Shown here one piece after another: positions 53,852 to 62,575 of a stretch of 64,000 bases of DNA. This DNA comes from JADJPO01 sp963750395. Its GTDB lineage: Bacteria; Actinomycetota; Actinomycetes; Actinomycetales; Kineosporiaceae. The notes beneath the pieces are model-generated. The model was not told the origin of the DNA and searched no databases. It saw nothing but the letters and a program-made list of their open reading frames with translations. The stretch lies in the NCBI GenBank assembly GCA_963750395.1, contig CAVVQM010000006.1, positions 372,001-436,000 of the forward strand, in the 5' to 3' direction. The number at the start of each line of letters is the position of its first letter. Position 1 is the first letter of the stretch. The position numbers and the translations under genes are program-made.

Positions 53852-55395
53852 CGCACCCCCACCCGGTCCAGTTCTCGCACATAGGCGTCCAGGTCGAACC
53901 CGTGGTCGGCGAGCCGTCGGTAGTCGTCGGGCAGGACGCCGGGAACCAGTCTCGGCTGGCGCGGGCCGTCGGAGCCGGGTCGCTCGAGGGTCCGGAAGAC
54001 GTGGGTGTGGGCTGGTCCGCCCTCCCCGGGGTGGACGGCGATGACCTCACTGACCCGGCGGTGGCGCACCGGCTGGCCGGTCGACGGGTCGGGCCTGACC
54101 TGCAGTTGGAGCTGAACGACCAGGTCGATGTGTTCGGCCACAACGCGTTCGGCGTAGGGCACGGTCACGGCGGGCCCGGACTCCAGGGCACAGGTGATCA
54201 GCTTCTGGACGGCGCCGACGGCGTTGGCGGCGTGCGTCGTCGAGATGGACCCCGCCCCGGACTGCATCGCCTTGAGCATGGCGAGCACCTCGCGGCCGCG
54301 GACCTCACCGACGATCTGCCGGTCGAGATTGAATCTGAACGAGTCGTAGAGGCAGTCGTCCAGGGTGATCTCGCCGGCCTGGCGGCCGTCCGGGCCGCGC
54401 TCGCCCGACCCGGGCCGCGCCTCCCAGGCCGCCACCGATGCGTAGCGCCCCGGCAACTCGTGCAGGAAGAGCTCGTACTCGGTCTCGAAGGTGCCGATTC
54501 GCTCCCAGGTCGGAAGCGCATCGGCCAGCGCCCTCACCAGCGTGGTCTTTCCCGCGCCCTGCGGCCCGGAGACGACGATCGAGCGGCGGTCGCGGACGGC
54601 GGCGGTCAGGAACGAGGCCGCCAGTGGCGAGAGCATCCCGAGCGCGGCGAGATCGGTCAGGCGCACCACCCGCAGGCGATGCCGGCGCACCACGAGCACC
54701 GGTCGAGGTGTGATCCACGCTGTCGCCGCGAGGCGCGCGCCGCCGTCCAGGGTGAGGTGCAGGGTCGGGCGGGCCGGGCTGAACGGGCGCCCGTTGCCGT
54801 GCCCACGTGAGGCGAGGAAGGACAGGAAGTCGAGCAGCTCCTCGTCCGAGTCCGCCACCGGTGGTCCCGGTCGTCGGCTGCCGTCGCCGAACTGCAGGGT
54901 GACGTTGTCGTAACCGTTGACCTCGATGTTCTCCACGGACTCGTCGTCCACCAGGGGCTGCAGGCGGCCCAGGGCGAACAGGGCGTCGTGGACGGCCTGC
55001 GCGGTGCGGTGCTGGACGGCGGGGGCCATCGGTGCGCGGCCCGCGGTGAGTGCGCTGCGGGTCTCGTCGTCCAACAGGTCGACGATGATGCTGCGGCCCA
55101 ACTCGCGCTGGGCCACGGGAGCCAGGGGCGCGTCGCGTTCGCCGAGGGCGGTCGTGAGCCGGTCCGATGCCTTCGCACGTAACAGCCCCACGAGGTGCCA
55201 GTCGACCGGGGTGAGTTCGGCGGGTGCGCTCGCGACCGTGCCGGGGAGATCGGTGGGCGCCCGGGACGGCGAGGGCAACGGTGGCGGAGCAGGCGCGTGG
55301 CATGCCGTCGAGGACGGCGTTCCGGTCGGGTCGGCGAACAGCGGGAGCGCTGTCAGCGCGGGTCGGTCGGTGCGCGGGCCGGTCGATCTGTTCAT
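53848..55395 (-). CDS. tadA: Tad pilus assembly ATPase TadA/CpaF
   Basis: 515-residue secretion ATPase. Walker A GPQGAGKT lies at 277-284, an Asp box-like FETEYELFL follows, then the Walker B/His box region REVLAMLKAMQSGAGSISTT. The first 60 residues are Pro/Ala-rich. Start ATG 55395; 21 bases after tadZ. Confidence 0.92.
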   Translation of the reverse strand: MNRSTGPRTDRPALTALPLFADPTGTPSSTACHAPAPPPLPSPSRAPTDLPGTVASAPAELTPVDWHLVGLLRAKASDRLTTALGERDAPLAPVAQRELGRSIIVDLLDDETRSALTAGRAPMAPAVQHRTAQAVHDALFALGRLQPLVDDESVENIEVNGYDNVTLQFGDGSRRPGPPVADSDEELLDFLSFLASRGHGNGRPFSPARPTLHLTLDGGARLAATAWITPRPVLVVRRHRLRVVRLTDLAALGMLSPLAASFLTAAVRDRRSIVVSGPQGAGKTTLVRALADALPTWERIGTFETEYELFLHELPGRYASVAAWEARPGSGERGPDGRQAGEITLDDCLYDSFRFNLDRQIVGEVRGREVLAMLKAMQSGAGSISTTHAANAVGAVQKLITCALESGPAVTVPYAERVVAEHIDLVVQLQLQVRPDPSTGQPVRHRRVSEVIAVHPGEGGPAHTHVFRTLERPGSDGPRQPRLVPGVLPDDYRRLADHGFDLDAYVRELDRVGVR

Positions 55396-55416
55396 GACCG
55401 ACCCACCCCGATCGTT

Positions 55417-56319
55417 TCACCCGGGCCAGCGGCCCGGTGTTGATCGGCGCCGGTGTTGATCGGCCCGGTGCGCATCGGCGCGGTGTCCATCGATCCGGTG
55501 CGACTCGGATCGATGTGCCGGAGTCGCTGTGCTGCTCAGCCGTGCCCGGTTGTTCTCGGCCAGTTCCGTGATGGCCGAGGCGGCCCCGCGCAGTGCAGAG
55601 ACCAGGGGACTGCGGACCAGGCGTTTGCCGTTCTGCCCGAGGCGGAGAGCCTGGGCAGTTCGAGGATCCCAGGGCAGCACGCCCGCCAGTGGTAGGCCGA
55701 GAAGGTCGGCGACCTCGCGTGAGCGATAGGGCCGACCCGGTCCGACCAGCAGGAGGGCGAGGTGCTCGGTCATGCCGACGTCGGCGAAGCGTGCTCTCAG
55801 TTCCCGGCTCCAGCCTCGAGCGGTCGCCACCACGGGCAGGTCCGATCCGACTGTCAGCAGTGCGAGGTCGGCGGCCTGCACCAGCGGGGTCGGTGCGTGG
55901 GCCATGCCCAGCCGGCCGGCGTCGACGATCAGGTCCACACCGCCGTCGGCCAGCGTTCCGGCCGTCGCGGCGAACGCCGACCACAGCGGCGCGAGGGCGC
56001 CCGCCTGGGCCGGTGTCCGGATCCCCGTGACGACGTCCACAGCCGAGCCGGGGATGGACACGACGACGTCGGACAGCGCGGCCGGCAACCACTGCTCGGG
56101 TGGGGTGTGCCCGGAGGTGTAGCTCATCGCCATCGCGAGGTTCACCAGGCCGCGGTCGTGCGGAGGGCTGCCGTTGAACCAACCGGCCAGAACATCCGAC
56201 CCGGCGCTCGGATCCGCCTCCACCAGAAGCGCTTTGCGTGGCCAGGCCAGGGCCAGACCCAGACACGAGGTGCTCACCCCCGGCGCTCCGGAGGCCGAGG
56301 TCAGGACGATCAGCGCCAT
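55417..56319 (-). CDS. tadZ: TadZ/CpaE-like pilus localisation protein
   Basis: 300 residues of a MinD/ParA-like fold with a modified P-loop (TSASGAPGVSTS, without the usual GKT Lys), DADPS-type segment EADPSAGSD, and VDLIVDAGRLG. The C-terminal 35 residues are a His/Arg/Asp-rich imperfect repeat (HRADAHRADQHRR) coded by GATCGG-type repeats. TadZ places the pilus machine at the pole. Confidence 0.82.
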   Translation of the reverse strand: MALIVLTSASGAPGVSTSCLGLALAWPRKALLVEADPSAGSDVLAGWFNGSPPHDRGLVNLAMAMSYTSGHTPPEQWLPAALSDVVVSIPGSAVDVVTGIRTPAQAGALAPLWSAFAATAGTLADGGVDLIVDAGRLGMAHAPTPLVQAADLALLTVGSDLPVVATARGWSRELRARFADVGMTEHLALLLVGPGRPYRSREVADLLGLPLAGVLPWDPRTAQALRLGQNGKRLVRSPLVSALRGAASAITELAENNRARLSSTATPAHRSESHRIDGHRADAHRADQHRRRSTPGRWPG

Positions 56320-56978
56320 CAGCGGGCCACCGAATCGAGGACGACGGCGATCCGCTCGGTTGCGGCCAGGGCGCCGAGCGGTGCGGCCGACGCGGTCGGA
56401 ACGCTCACGGTCAGGAGAACGCGGCCGTCGGGCGAGGTCTCGGTGGAGATCACGGTGGCCGAGGTGGTGGACGGTCGCGCCCGAGGCGCGTCGTCCTGTG
56501 CCCGCGGCGTGTTCAGCACCCTGACCGGATCGCCGGACTGCAGGGCGGCGCCGGGTAGCTGGCCGGGGGAGAGCCAGAGACCCACCAGGGACTGTCCGGC
56601 GGCCGGCAGGAGGTCGGTGGTGAACGAGTCCTGGACGAGGAGGCCGCCGGCGCGAAGGTCCACCGCGGCGTGCGTACCGACGACGTCGTCACGGGACGTC
56701 GCCGGCACCAGACGCAGCGCCGCGTCCGGTCGTAGGTCGATCGTCATCAGATCGGCCGCCGTGATCACGGCGCCGCGGGCGACGTCCTGGCGCATCGCGA
56801 CGACGGACTCGGTGTGCCCGAAGCCGCTGAACAACCAGGCGCCCAGCACCGACCCGAGGGCCACGGCGAGCAGTCCGCCCACCAGATGCACGGGACGGCG
56901 GCGCAACGCCGGGGGTGCGGCCAGTGGCTGCGGCCCGGCCCCTGTCGTCGTGACCGGATCACCCACCGACGCCGTCAC
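56319..56978 (-). CDS. cpaB: SAF-domain (CpaB/RcpC-like) pilus protein
   Basis: 219 residues from the GTG at 56978 (GGAG six bases upstream; the longer frame to 57230 is low in coding character). One membrane helix (LVGGLLAVALGSVLGAWLF) is followed by a SAF domain (ARGAVITAADLMTIDLRP). First gene of the pilus operon; stop overlaps tadZ by one base. CpaB-like proteins act in periplasmic pilus assembly. Confidence 0.83.
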   Translation of the reverse strand: MTASVGDPVTTTGAGPQPLAAPPALRRRPVHLVGGLLAVALGSVLGAWLFSGFGHTESVVAMRQDVARGAVITAADLMTIDLRPDAALRLVPATSRDDVVGTHAAVDLRAGGLLVQDSFTTDLLPAAGQSLVGLWLSPGQLPGAALQSGDPVRVLNTPRAQDDAPRARPSTTSATVISTETSPDGRVLLTVSVPTASAAPLGALAATERIAVVLDSVAR

Positions 56979-57479
56979 CGGATACTCCGGTGATCCTGAA
57001 CAACTGCCATCGCGATGCCCACAACCGCCCTCTCGTGTCCCTGTCCGGTCGACGCGCGCCGGCCGCGCCGTCCCACGACAGGAGAACGGACACCGACGGC
57101 ATGCTCTGTGACATCGTGCTGGCCGACGGTGTCCATGCGGTGGACACGACCTGACGCTCACAATCCGGGCACACACGCTATATGCAGGCAGTGTCCTGAC
57201 ATGACGCACTTGTCCCGAACCGCCGGTCAATGGGCCGGAACTTGACGGATCGTTAGCATTTCGGCAGCAACACGGCCCCCAGGGGCAACAGGACCGTCCC
57301 GCCGAAGGCAGGCCCAGCCCCCGGCGGTGGTGTCACGCGGACCACTGCAGCGCGTGCCCATCGGCGGTCGTCGCTGGCATCCTGAGGGCGAACCCGCGGG
57401 GCGGTCCGGGCGCGTGCCGGTCTCGCGTGGTGCCCATGGGCGGGGACCGTAGCCGTCACGACAGGTGAGGGGAGGCGTC
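56979..57479. other. Divergent promoter gap between the pilus operon and glutamate decarboxylase
   Basis: About 500 bases with no convincing gene on either strand (open frames here are arginine- or cysteine-rich shadows). It should hold both promoters. An isolated TTGACGGATCGTTAGCATTT at 57241-57260 has a -35-like and a -10-like hexamer, but too close together to be a normal promoter. Confidence 0.45.
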
Positions 57480-58874
57480 ATGGTCGTCCGCAAGGTGTCG
57501 GCCGAGCGTGCGGTGAACGAGGCGGTCGCGCCGGCCTACACGAGCAGGCTGGATCTGCACCCGATGCCGAAGTACCGCCTCCCCGAGCATGGCGCGCTGC
57601 CGGACGACGTCCACCGCACGGTGCACGACGAACTGATGCTGGACGGCAACGCCCGCCTGAACCTGGCGACGTTCGTGACGACGTGGATGGAGCCGCAGGC
57701 CGACTCGCTGATGGCCGAGGCCTTCGCCAAGAACATGATCGACAAGGACGAGTACCCTGCCACGGCCGAGATAGAGAACCGGTGCGTCAACATCGTCGCG
57801 GACCTGTTCCACGCGCCGTCCGAGGGCGACACCGTCGGGGTCTCCACCGTGGGGTCCTCCGAGGCCGTCATGCTCGCCGGGCTGGCGATGAAGTGGCGCT
57901 GGCGTGAGCGCCGCAATCGGGCCGGGGCGGACACCTCCCGGCCGAATCTCGTCCTGGGCTCCAACGTGCAGGTGGTGTGGGAGAAGTTCTGCCGGTACTG
58001 GGACGTCGAGCCGCGCTACGCGCCCATGGAGCGCGGCCGGTACGTCATCACGCCCGAGCAGGTCACCGCGCGCACCGACGAGAACACCATCGGGGTCGTC
58101 GCGATCCTCGGGACCACATTCACCGGGGAGTTCGAGCCGATCAAGGCGATCCACGACGCGGTGGTCGCCCTGAACGGCGCACGCAGCCTGGCCGTTCCGG
58201 TGCACGTGGACGCCGCGTCGGGCGGGTTCGTCGCACCGTTTCTGCACCCGGACCTGGAGTGGGACTTCCGGTTGCCCAATGTCCGCTCGATCAACGTCTC
58301 GGGTCATAAGTACGGCATGGTCTACCCGGGCATCGGGTTCGCGATCTGGCGTGGCCGCGAAGACCTCCCGGAGGACCTCGTCTTCCACGTGAACTACCTC
58401 GGCGGCGACATGCCGACCTTCACGCTGAACTTCTCACGCCCGGGCAATCAGGTCGTCGGCCAGTACTACAACTTCCTCCGCCTCGGCCGGTCCGGTTACA
58501 CGCGGGTGATGGAGGCGCTGCGGCTGGCCGCCTCCGTTGTGGCGGAGGGTGTCTCTCGGATGGAGCAGTTCTCAGTCATCAGCGACGGCAGTGACATCCC
58601 GGTGGTCACCTTCGAGATCGTCGGCGACGTGGGCTACACCGTGTTCGACGTGTCAGACCGACTCCGCTACACCGGATGGCAGGTGCCGGCCTACACCATG
58701 CCGGACGACGCCACAGACGTCGCGGTGCTGCGCATCGTGGTCCGCGAGGGACTGAGCCTGGATCTCGCGCGTGACCTCGTCCGCGACCTCGAGCAGGTCT
58801 GTGGTGACCTCGCCGCGAACCAACCCCGGGCTGGAAACGTGCCAGTGGCAGGAGGAAACCGCTTCCACCACTGA
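57480..58874 (+). CDS. gad: Glutamate decarboxylase
   Basis: 464 residues from ATG 57480 with GGGGAGG five bases upstream. The PLP-binding Lys277 lies in SINVSGHKYGMVYPG, and DAASGG (244-249) holds the PLP-contacting Asp. STVGSSEAVMLAGLAMKW binds phosphate. It converts glutamate to GABA, consuming a proton. No antiporter gene is adjacent, so a role in GABA shunt or acid response is open. Confidence 0.93.
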   Translation: MVVRKVSAERAVNEAVAPAYTSRLDLHPMPKYRLPEHGALPDDVHRTVHDELMLDGNARLNLATFVTTWMEPQADSLMAEAFAKNMIDKDEYPATAEIENRCVNIVADLFHAPSEGDTVGVSTVGSSEAVMLAGLAMKWRWRERRNRAGADTSRPNLVLGSNVQVVWEKFCRYWDVEPRYAPMERGRYVITPEQVTARTDENTIGVVAILGTTFTGEFEPIKAIHDAVVALNGARSLAVPVHVDAASGGFVAPFLHPDLEWDFRLPNVRSINVSGHKYGMVYPGIGFAIWRGREDLPEDLVFHVNYLGGDMPTFTLNFSRPGNQVVGQYYNFLRLGRSGYTRVMEALRLAASVVAEGVSRMEQFSVISDGSDIPVVTFEIVGDVGYTVFDVSDRLRYTGWQVPAYTMPDDATDVAVLRIVVREGLSLDLARDLVRDLEQVCGDLAANQPRAGNVPVAGGNRFHH

Positions 58875-58894
58875 GACCGGTGGACGGCGCCTCG

Positions 58895-59803
58895 CTACTC
58901 CGAGGTGCGCTTCACCTTCGCGGTCACCTCGGAGGCGTCCAGCGGAGCGTCGTCGGCGTCCGCGGCGGCCTCGTCGTCCTGCGCGTCAGCCTCGCCTGCC
59001 TGGTCCTGCGAGGCGTCGGACTCCGCGGCGTCCTGGGTCGCGTCGGCGTCCTCGGTCGAGTCGGTGCCCTCAGCCGAGTCGGTGGCCTCGACCGGCTCGT
59101 CGCTCGCCTCGTCGTCCACCGCGGACGGCGCCTGCGCCGACCCGGCGAGCCCCGCCGTAGCGGCCGCGGCGCTCGCACGCCCGGCGACGGTGCCGTTGTC
59201 GCCGCCGCGCTCGTCGGCGGCGTAGGTGTTCGTGAGGTCGCTGCTCCAGAGCGCGTCCTCCTGTTGCTGCCGACGGCGCTGCCAAGCGGCGGCACCGGCC
59301 GCCCCGGCGGTGGCGATCGCGACCAGGATCAACAGCCTGCGCCGGCCGCGGCGGCGGCGGCGCGGGACGATCCCGTCGAACTCGATGTCCATCCGGTTCT
59401 CGACCTGGTCCGCCACCGAACGCAGGTGCTCACCCGCGACGCTTCCGGCCGTGTGGGCGGCCGAGGCCCCGGCGACGGCCGCGGAACCGACGGCCTCTGC
59501 GATCCGTGGGGCGTACTCGTCGACCTTGTCGCGGGCGCGTTCCACGGCCGGGGCGATCCGTGGGGCGTACTCGTCGACCTTGTCGCGGGCGCGTTCCACG
59601 GCCGGGGCGATCCGCGGCGCGTACTCGTCGACCTTGCCGCGGGCATACTCGACGGTCGGTGCGACCCGTTCCTTGGCCGGGCCGAGCGCCTCGGCCGCGG
59701 AGTTCGCTGCAGCCCCCGCCGGCGGCGCGATCCATCGGCCGACGGCCTGGGCCATCCGCCCGCGCGTCCTGTGCGTTGTCGAGCTGTCACGTATGTCTTT
59801 CAC
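58895..59803 (-). CDS. Tandem-repeat membrane protein of unknown function
   Basis: 302 residues from a GTG at 59803 (GAAAGGGG upstream). Residues about 55-110 are near-identical 18-residue helical repeats with core YAPRIAPAVERARDKVDE. One membrane helix follows (LLILVAIATAGAAGAAAW) after a poly-Arg stretch, and an Asp/Glu/Ala-rich acidic tail of about 100 residues. The layout resembles actinobacterial YtxH-like or DUF-type envelope proteins. Convergent with the decarboxylase gene. Confidence 0.75.
   Translation of the reverse strand: MKDIRDSSTTHRTRGRMAQAVGRWIAPPAGAAANSAAEALGPAKERVAPTVEYARGKVDEYAPRIAPAVERARDKVDEYAPRIAPAVERARDKVDEYAPRIAEAVGSAAVAGASAAHTAGSVAGEHLRSVADQVENRMDIEFDGIVPRRRRRGRRRLLILVAIATAGAAGAAAWQRRRQQQEDALWSSDLTNTYAADERGGDNGTVAGRASAAAATAGLAGSAQAPSAVDDEASDEPVEATDSAEGTDSTEDADATQDAAESDASQDQAGEADAQDDEAAADADDAPLDASEVTAKVKRTSE
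59501..59650 (-). repeat. 54-bp tandem repeat, almost three units
   Basis: Units start at 59501, 59555 and 59609; the first two are identical over most of their length, the third has a few changes (for example GGCGCG for GGGGCG). It codes the 18-residue amphipathic repeat of the membrane protein; 54 bp keeps frame, so unit number can vary without loss of the gene. Confidence 0.85.
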
Positions 59804-60017
59804 CTTGGGGCCCCTTTCGTCCGCGTCCTGCCATCCTTCTCGGGTCAGCTCGATCGCGCCACTGCAACACCCGGGTGGATGCCGGTACCCGGCGGTGGGC
59901 CCAGGGTTGCACAGAGTGTCGACGCCCGACTCGGCAGCATCGGGACGTCGTGCGAAGATGGCACACGATCGACCGTGCCCGCGCACCCAGGCCGGGCCAG
60001 TACCGGAAGGTTTCGAG

Positions 60018-60554
60018 GTGCCCGACACCCTGCACGCCACTCTGCACACCAACCGCGGTGACATCCGGATCGAGTTGTTCCCGAACCACGCGCCCAAGAC
60101 CGTCGCCAACTTCGTGGAACTCGCGGAGGGCTCCCGCGAGTGGATCGACCCGAAGACCGGTCAGGCCCGCAAGGACCCGTTCTACGACGGGCTCGGCTTC
60201 CACCGGGTCATCTCGGGCTTCATGATCCAGGGCGGTTGCCCGATCGGGAACGGCACGGGCGGTCCGGGGTACGAGTTCAACGACGAGATCCACTCCGAGC
60301 TCGTCTTCAACAAGCCCTACCTGCTGGCGATGGCCAATGCCGGCAAGCGGATGGGCAAGGGCACCAACGGGTCCCAGTTCTTCATCACCGTGGTGCCGAC
60401 CCCTCACCTGCAGGCCAAGCACACCATCTTCGGTGAGGTCGCCGACGGCGCCGGCCGCGACGTGGTCGATGCGATCGCGACCACCGCGACGGGCCGGGGC
60501 GATGCGCCGGTCGAGCCGGTGATCATCGACAGCGTCACCATCGAGCGCGGATGA
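60018..60554 (+). CDS. Cyclophilin-type peptidyl-prolyl cis-trans isomerase
   Basis: 178 residues from the GTG at 60018 (GGAAGG seven bases upstream). Active-site features are FHRVISGFMIQGG, MANAGKRMGKGTNGSQFFIT and HTIFGEV. No signal peptide, so cytosolic. Stop overlaps the rhomboid start (ATGA), a gene pair common in actinobacteria. Confidence 0.93.
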   Translation: MPDTLHATLHTNRGDIRIELFPNHAPKTVANFVELAEGSREWIDPKTGQARKDPFYDGLGFHRVISGFMIQGGCPIGNGTGGPGYEFNDEIHSELVFNKPYLLAMANAGKRMGKGTNGSQFFITVVPTPHLQAKHTIFGEVADGAGRDVVDAIATTATGRGDAPVEPVIIDSVTIERG

Positions 60555-61468
60555 CGGTGCCGCCGGGGCCGCCCGGCGGCCCACCACCTGCCCAGCCCCC
60601 GGTCGGGGTCCCTCCCCCGACCGACGCCGTCCCGGTCTGCCCGCGCCACCCGGACCGGGTCAGCTACGTGCGCTGTCAGCGCTGCGAACGACCGGTGTGC
60701 CCGGAGTGTCAGCGCGTTGCGGCCGTCGGTTTCCAGTGTGTGGACTGCGTCGCCGAACAGGCCAAGACGGTTCGGACGCCGCGCACGACGTTCGGCGGTC
60801 AGCTCACCGACGGTTCGGGCGCGGTCACCAAAGGCATCATCGGGATCTGCGTCGCTCTCTACCTCGCCCAGCGCCTGGTCCCGCAGGATCTGGTCACCCG
60901 TGAACTGATGTACATCCCGGCGTTCACGTTGCTCGAACCGTGGCGGATGCTGACCGCGGCCTTCCTGCACTCGCCGTCCTTCCTGCTGCACATCGTGTTC
61001 AACATGTACGCCCTCTGGCTGGGCGGGCCCTATCTCGAGCAGTTGCTGGGCCGGGCCCGGTTCGCCGCGTTGTACCTGCTCAGCGCCCTCGGGGGCTCGG
61101 TCGGGGTGTTCCTGATCGCCTCGCCGGGCGGTGACTCGTGGTGGACGCCGGTGGTCGGCGCCTCGGGCGCGGTCTTCGGTCTGTGGGGCGCGATCATGGT
61201 GCTGCACCGCCGCCTGGGCCGGGACAACGGCGGCATGATCGCCCTGCTGCTGATCAACACCGTGATCGGGTTCACGCCGGGGCTGTCCATCGCCTGGCAG
61301 GCCCACCTCGGCGGCCTGGTCACCGGTGCGCTGGTGGGGCTGGTCTTCGCCTACACCCCGGCCGAGAAGCGGCGGACCTGGCACCCGGCCGGGCTGGTCG
61401 GCGTCGCCGTCCTGCTGGCCGTCCTGATCGCGGTCAAGGTCGCCACGGTGCCCACCGGCCTGATCTGA
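60551..61468 (+). CDS. Rhomboid-family intramembrane serine protease
   Basis: 305 residues. A cytosolic N-terminus with Pro-rich start and a zinc-binding B-box-like cluster (Cys30, Cys42, Cys45, Cys50, Cys53, Cys63, Cys66) precedes six membrane segments. Catalytic Ser205 lies in GASG and His252 in AWQAHLGG; the HIVFNM motif (His147, Asn151) forms the oxyanion side. Overlaps the cyclophilin gene by four bases. Confidence 0.92.
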   Translation: MTVPPGPPGGPPPAQPPVGVPPPTDAVPVCPRHPDRVSYVRCQRCERPVCPECQRVAAVGFQCVDCVAEQAKTVRTPRTTFGGQLTDGSGAVTKGIIGICVALYLAQRLVPQDLVTRELMYIPAFTLLEPWRMLTAAFLHSPSFLLHIVFNMYALWLGGPYLEQLLGRARFAALYLLSALGGSVGVFLIASPGGDSWWTPVVGASGAVFGLWGAIMVLHRRLGRDNGGMIALLLINTVIGFTPGLSIAWQAHLGGLVTGALVGLVFAYTPAEKRRTWHPAGLVGVAVLLAVLIAVKVATVPTGLI

Positions 61469-61525
61469 GCCGCCTGATCTGAGCCGCCTGATCTGGCAGT
61501 CACCTGAGCTGAGACCGGCTCAGAT
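61463..61525. terminator. Bidirectional terminator-like repeat between rhomboid and oligopeptide ATPase genes
   Basis: ATCTGAGCCG occurs at 61463-61472 and 61477-61486, and its complement CGGCTCAGAT at 61516-61525, giving a perfect 10-bp stem with either copy. The region also shows CCTGATCTGAGCCG repeated in tandem. It overlaps the end of the minus-strand ATPase gene and lies between two convergent genes. Confidence 0.55.
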
Positions 61526-62575
61526 GACCTCGCGGACCTCGGCGAAGTGGCAGGCCGAGGCGTGGTCGGTCCGGATCTCCAGCAGCGGTTCGGTCTCGGC
61601 GCAGACGTCCTGGGCCTTCCAGCACCGGGTGCGGAATCGGCAGCCGGACGGCGGATCGGCCGGACTCGGCACGTCGCCGGTCAGCCGGATCACCTCCCGC
61701 CTGCCGCGGGCGGACGGGTCCGGGACCGGCACGGCCGACAGCAGGGCCTGGGTGTACGGGTGGGTGGGCCGACCGTAGATCTGGTCCTCCGTCCCGAGTT
61801 CGACCAGCTTGCCGAGGTACATCACGCCGACGCGGTCACTGATGTGCCGGACAACGGACAGGTCGTGCGCGATGAAGATGTAGGACAGCCCGAACTCGTC
61901 CTGCAACTCCTCCAGCAGGTTCATCACCTGCGCCTGGATCGACACGTCGAGGGCGGAGACCGGCTCGTCGCAGACGATGACCTCCGGGCGCAGTGCCAGC
62001 GCCCGGGCGATGCCGATCCGCTGGCGCTGACCGCCGGAGAACTGGTGCGGGTACCGGTTGATGTGCTCCGGGTTGAGACCCACCACGTCGAGCAGATCCT
62101 GGACGGCGCGCCGCCGATCCCCCTTCGGGGTCACATCGGGGTGGATCTCGAACGGCTCACCGACGATGTCGCCCACGGTCATCCGGGGGTTCAACGAGGT
62201 GTAGGGGTCCTGCATCACCAGTTGGATGTCGCGGCGCAGCCGTCGGGTGTCGGCGGCGCCCAGATCGTAGATGTCCCGGCCCTTGTAGGTGACCGACCCC
62301 GACGTGGCCGGCTCCAGTTTCATCACCACCTTGCCGAGCGTGGACTTACCGCAGCCCGACTCGCCCACGATGCCGAGGGTCTCGCCCTTGTGCAGGTCGA
62401 AGGACACTCCGTCGACGGCGCGGACCTGCCCGATGGTCTTGCGGAACACGATGCCGCGGGTGATCGGGAAGTGCTTGACCAGGTCGCGCACCTGGAGGAT
62501 TACCTCGCCACGCTCCGGCTCGGAACCGGTTGCGGGCGGAACGGGTTCGGCGGAGGCGCTCACGGAATCACTCAC
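61520..62575 (-). CDS. dppF: Di/oligopeptide ABC transporter ATP-binding protein (DppF/OppF type)
   Basis: 351 residues. Walker A GESGCGKST, Q-loop VMQDPYTSLNPR, signature FSGGQRQRIGIARAL and Walker B VIVCDEPVSALD. The C-terminal oligopeptide-transporter extension has CRFRTRCWKAQDVC, the usual Cys cluster. Overlaps the preceding ATPase gene by eight bases. Powers import of peptides with the DppB/C permeases. Confidence 0.93.
   Translation of the reverse strand: MSDSVSASAEPVPPATGSEPERGEVILQVRDLVKHFPITRGIVFRKTIGQVRAVDGVSFDLHKGETLGIVGESGCGKSTLGKVVMKLEPATSGSVTYKGRDIYDLGAADTRRLRRDIQLVMQDPYTSLNPRMTVGDIVGEPFEIHPDVTPKGDRRRAVQDLLDVVGLNPEHINRYPHQFSGGQRQRIGIARALALRPEVIVCDEPVSALDVSIQAQVMNLLEELQDEFGLSYIFIAHDLSVVRHISDRVGVMYLGKLVELGTEDQIYGRPTHPYTQALLSAVPVPDPSARGRREVIRLTGDVPSPADPPSGCRFRTRCWKAQDVCAETEPLLEIRTDHASACHFAEVREVI

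Noticed and set aside
55400..55520. Short GATCGG-type repeats as a CRISPR or mobile element
   Set aside because: The units are irregular, few, and in frame within the tadZ 3' end; they encode a His/Arg/Asp-rich tail.
57015..57245. 76-codon frame in the gap before glutamate decarboxylase
   Set aside because: No ribosome site and atypical Cys/Pro/Arg-rich composition.
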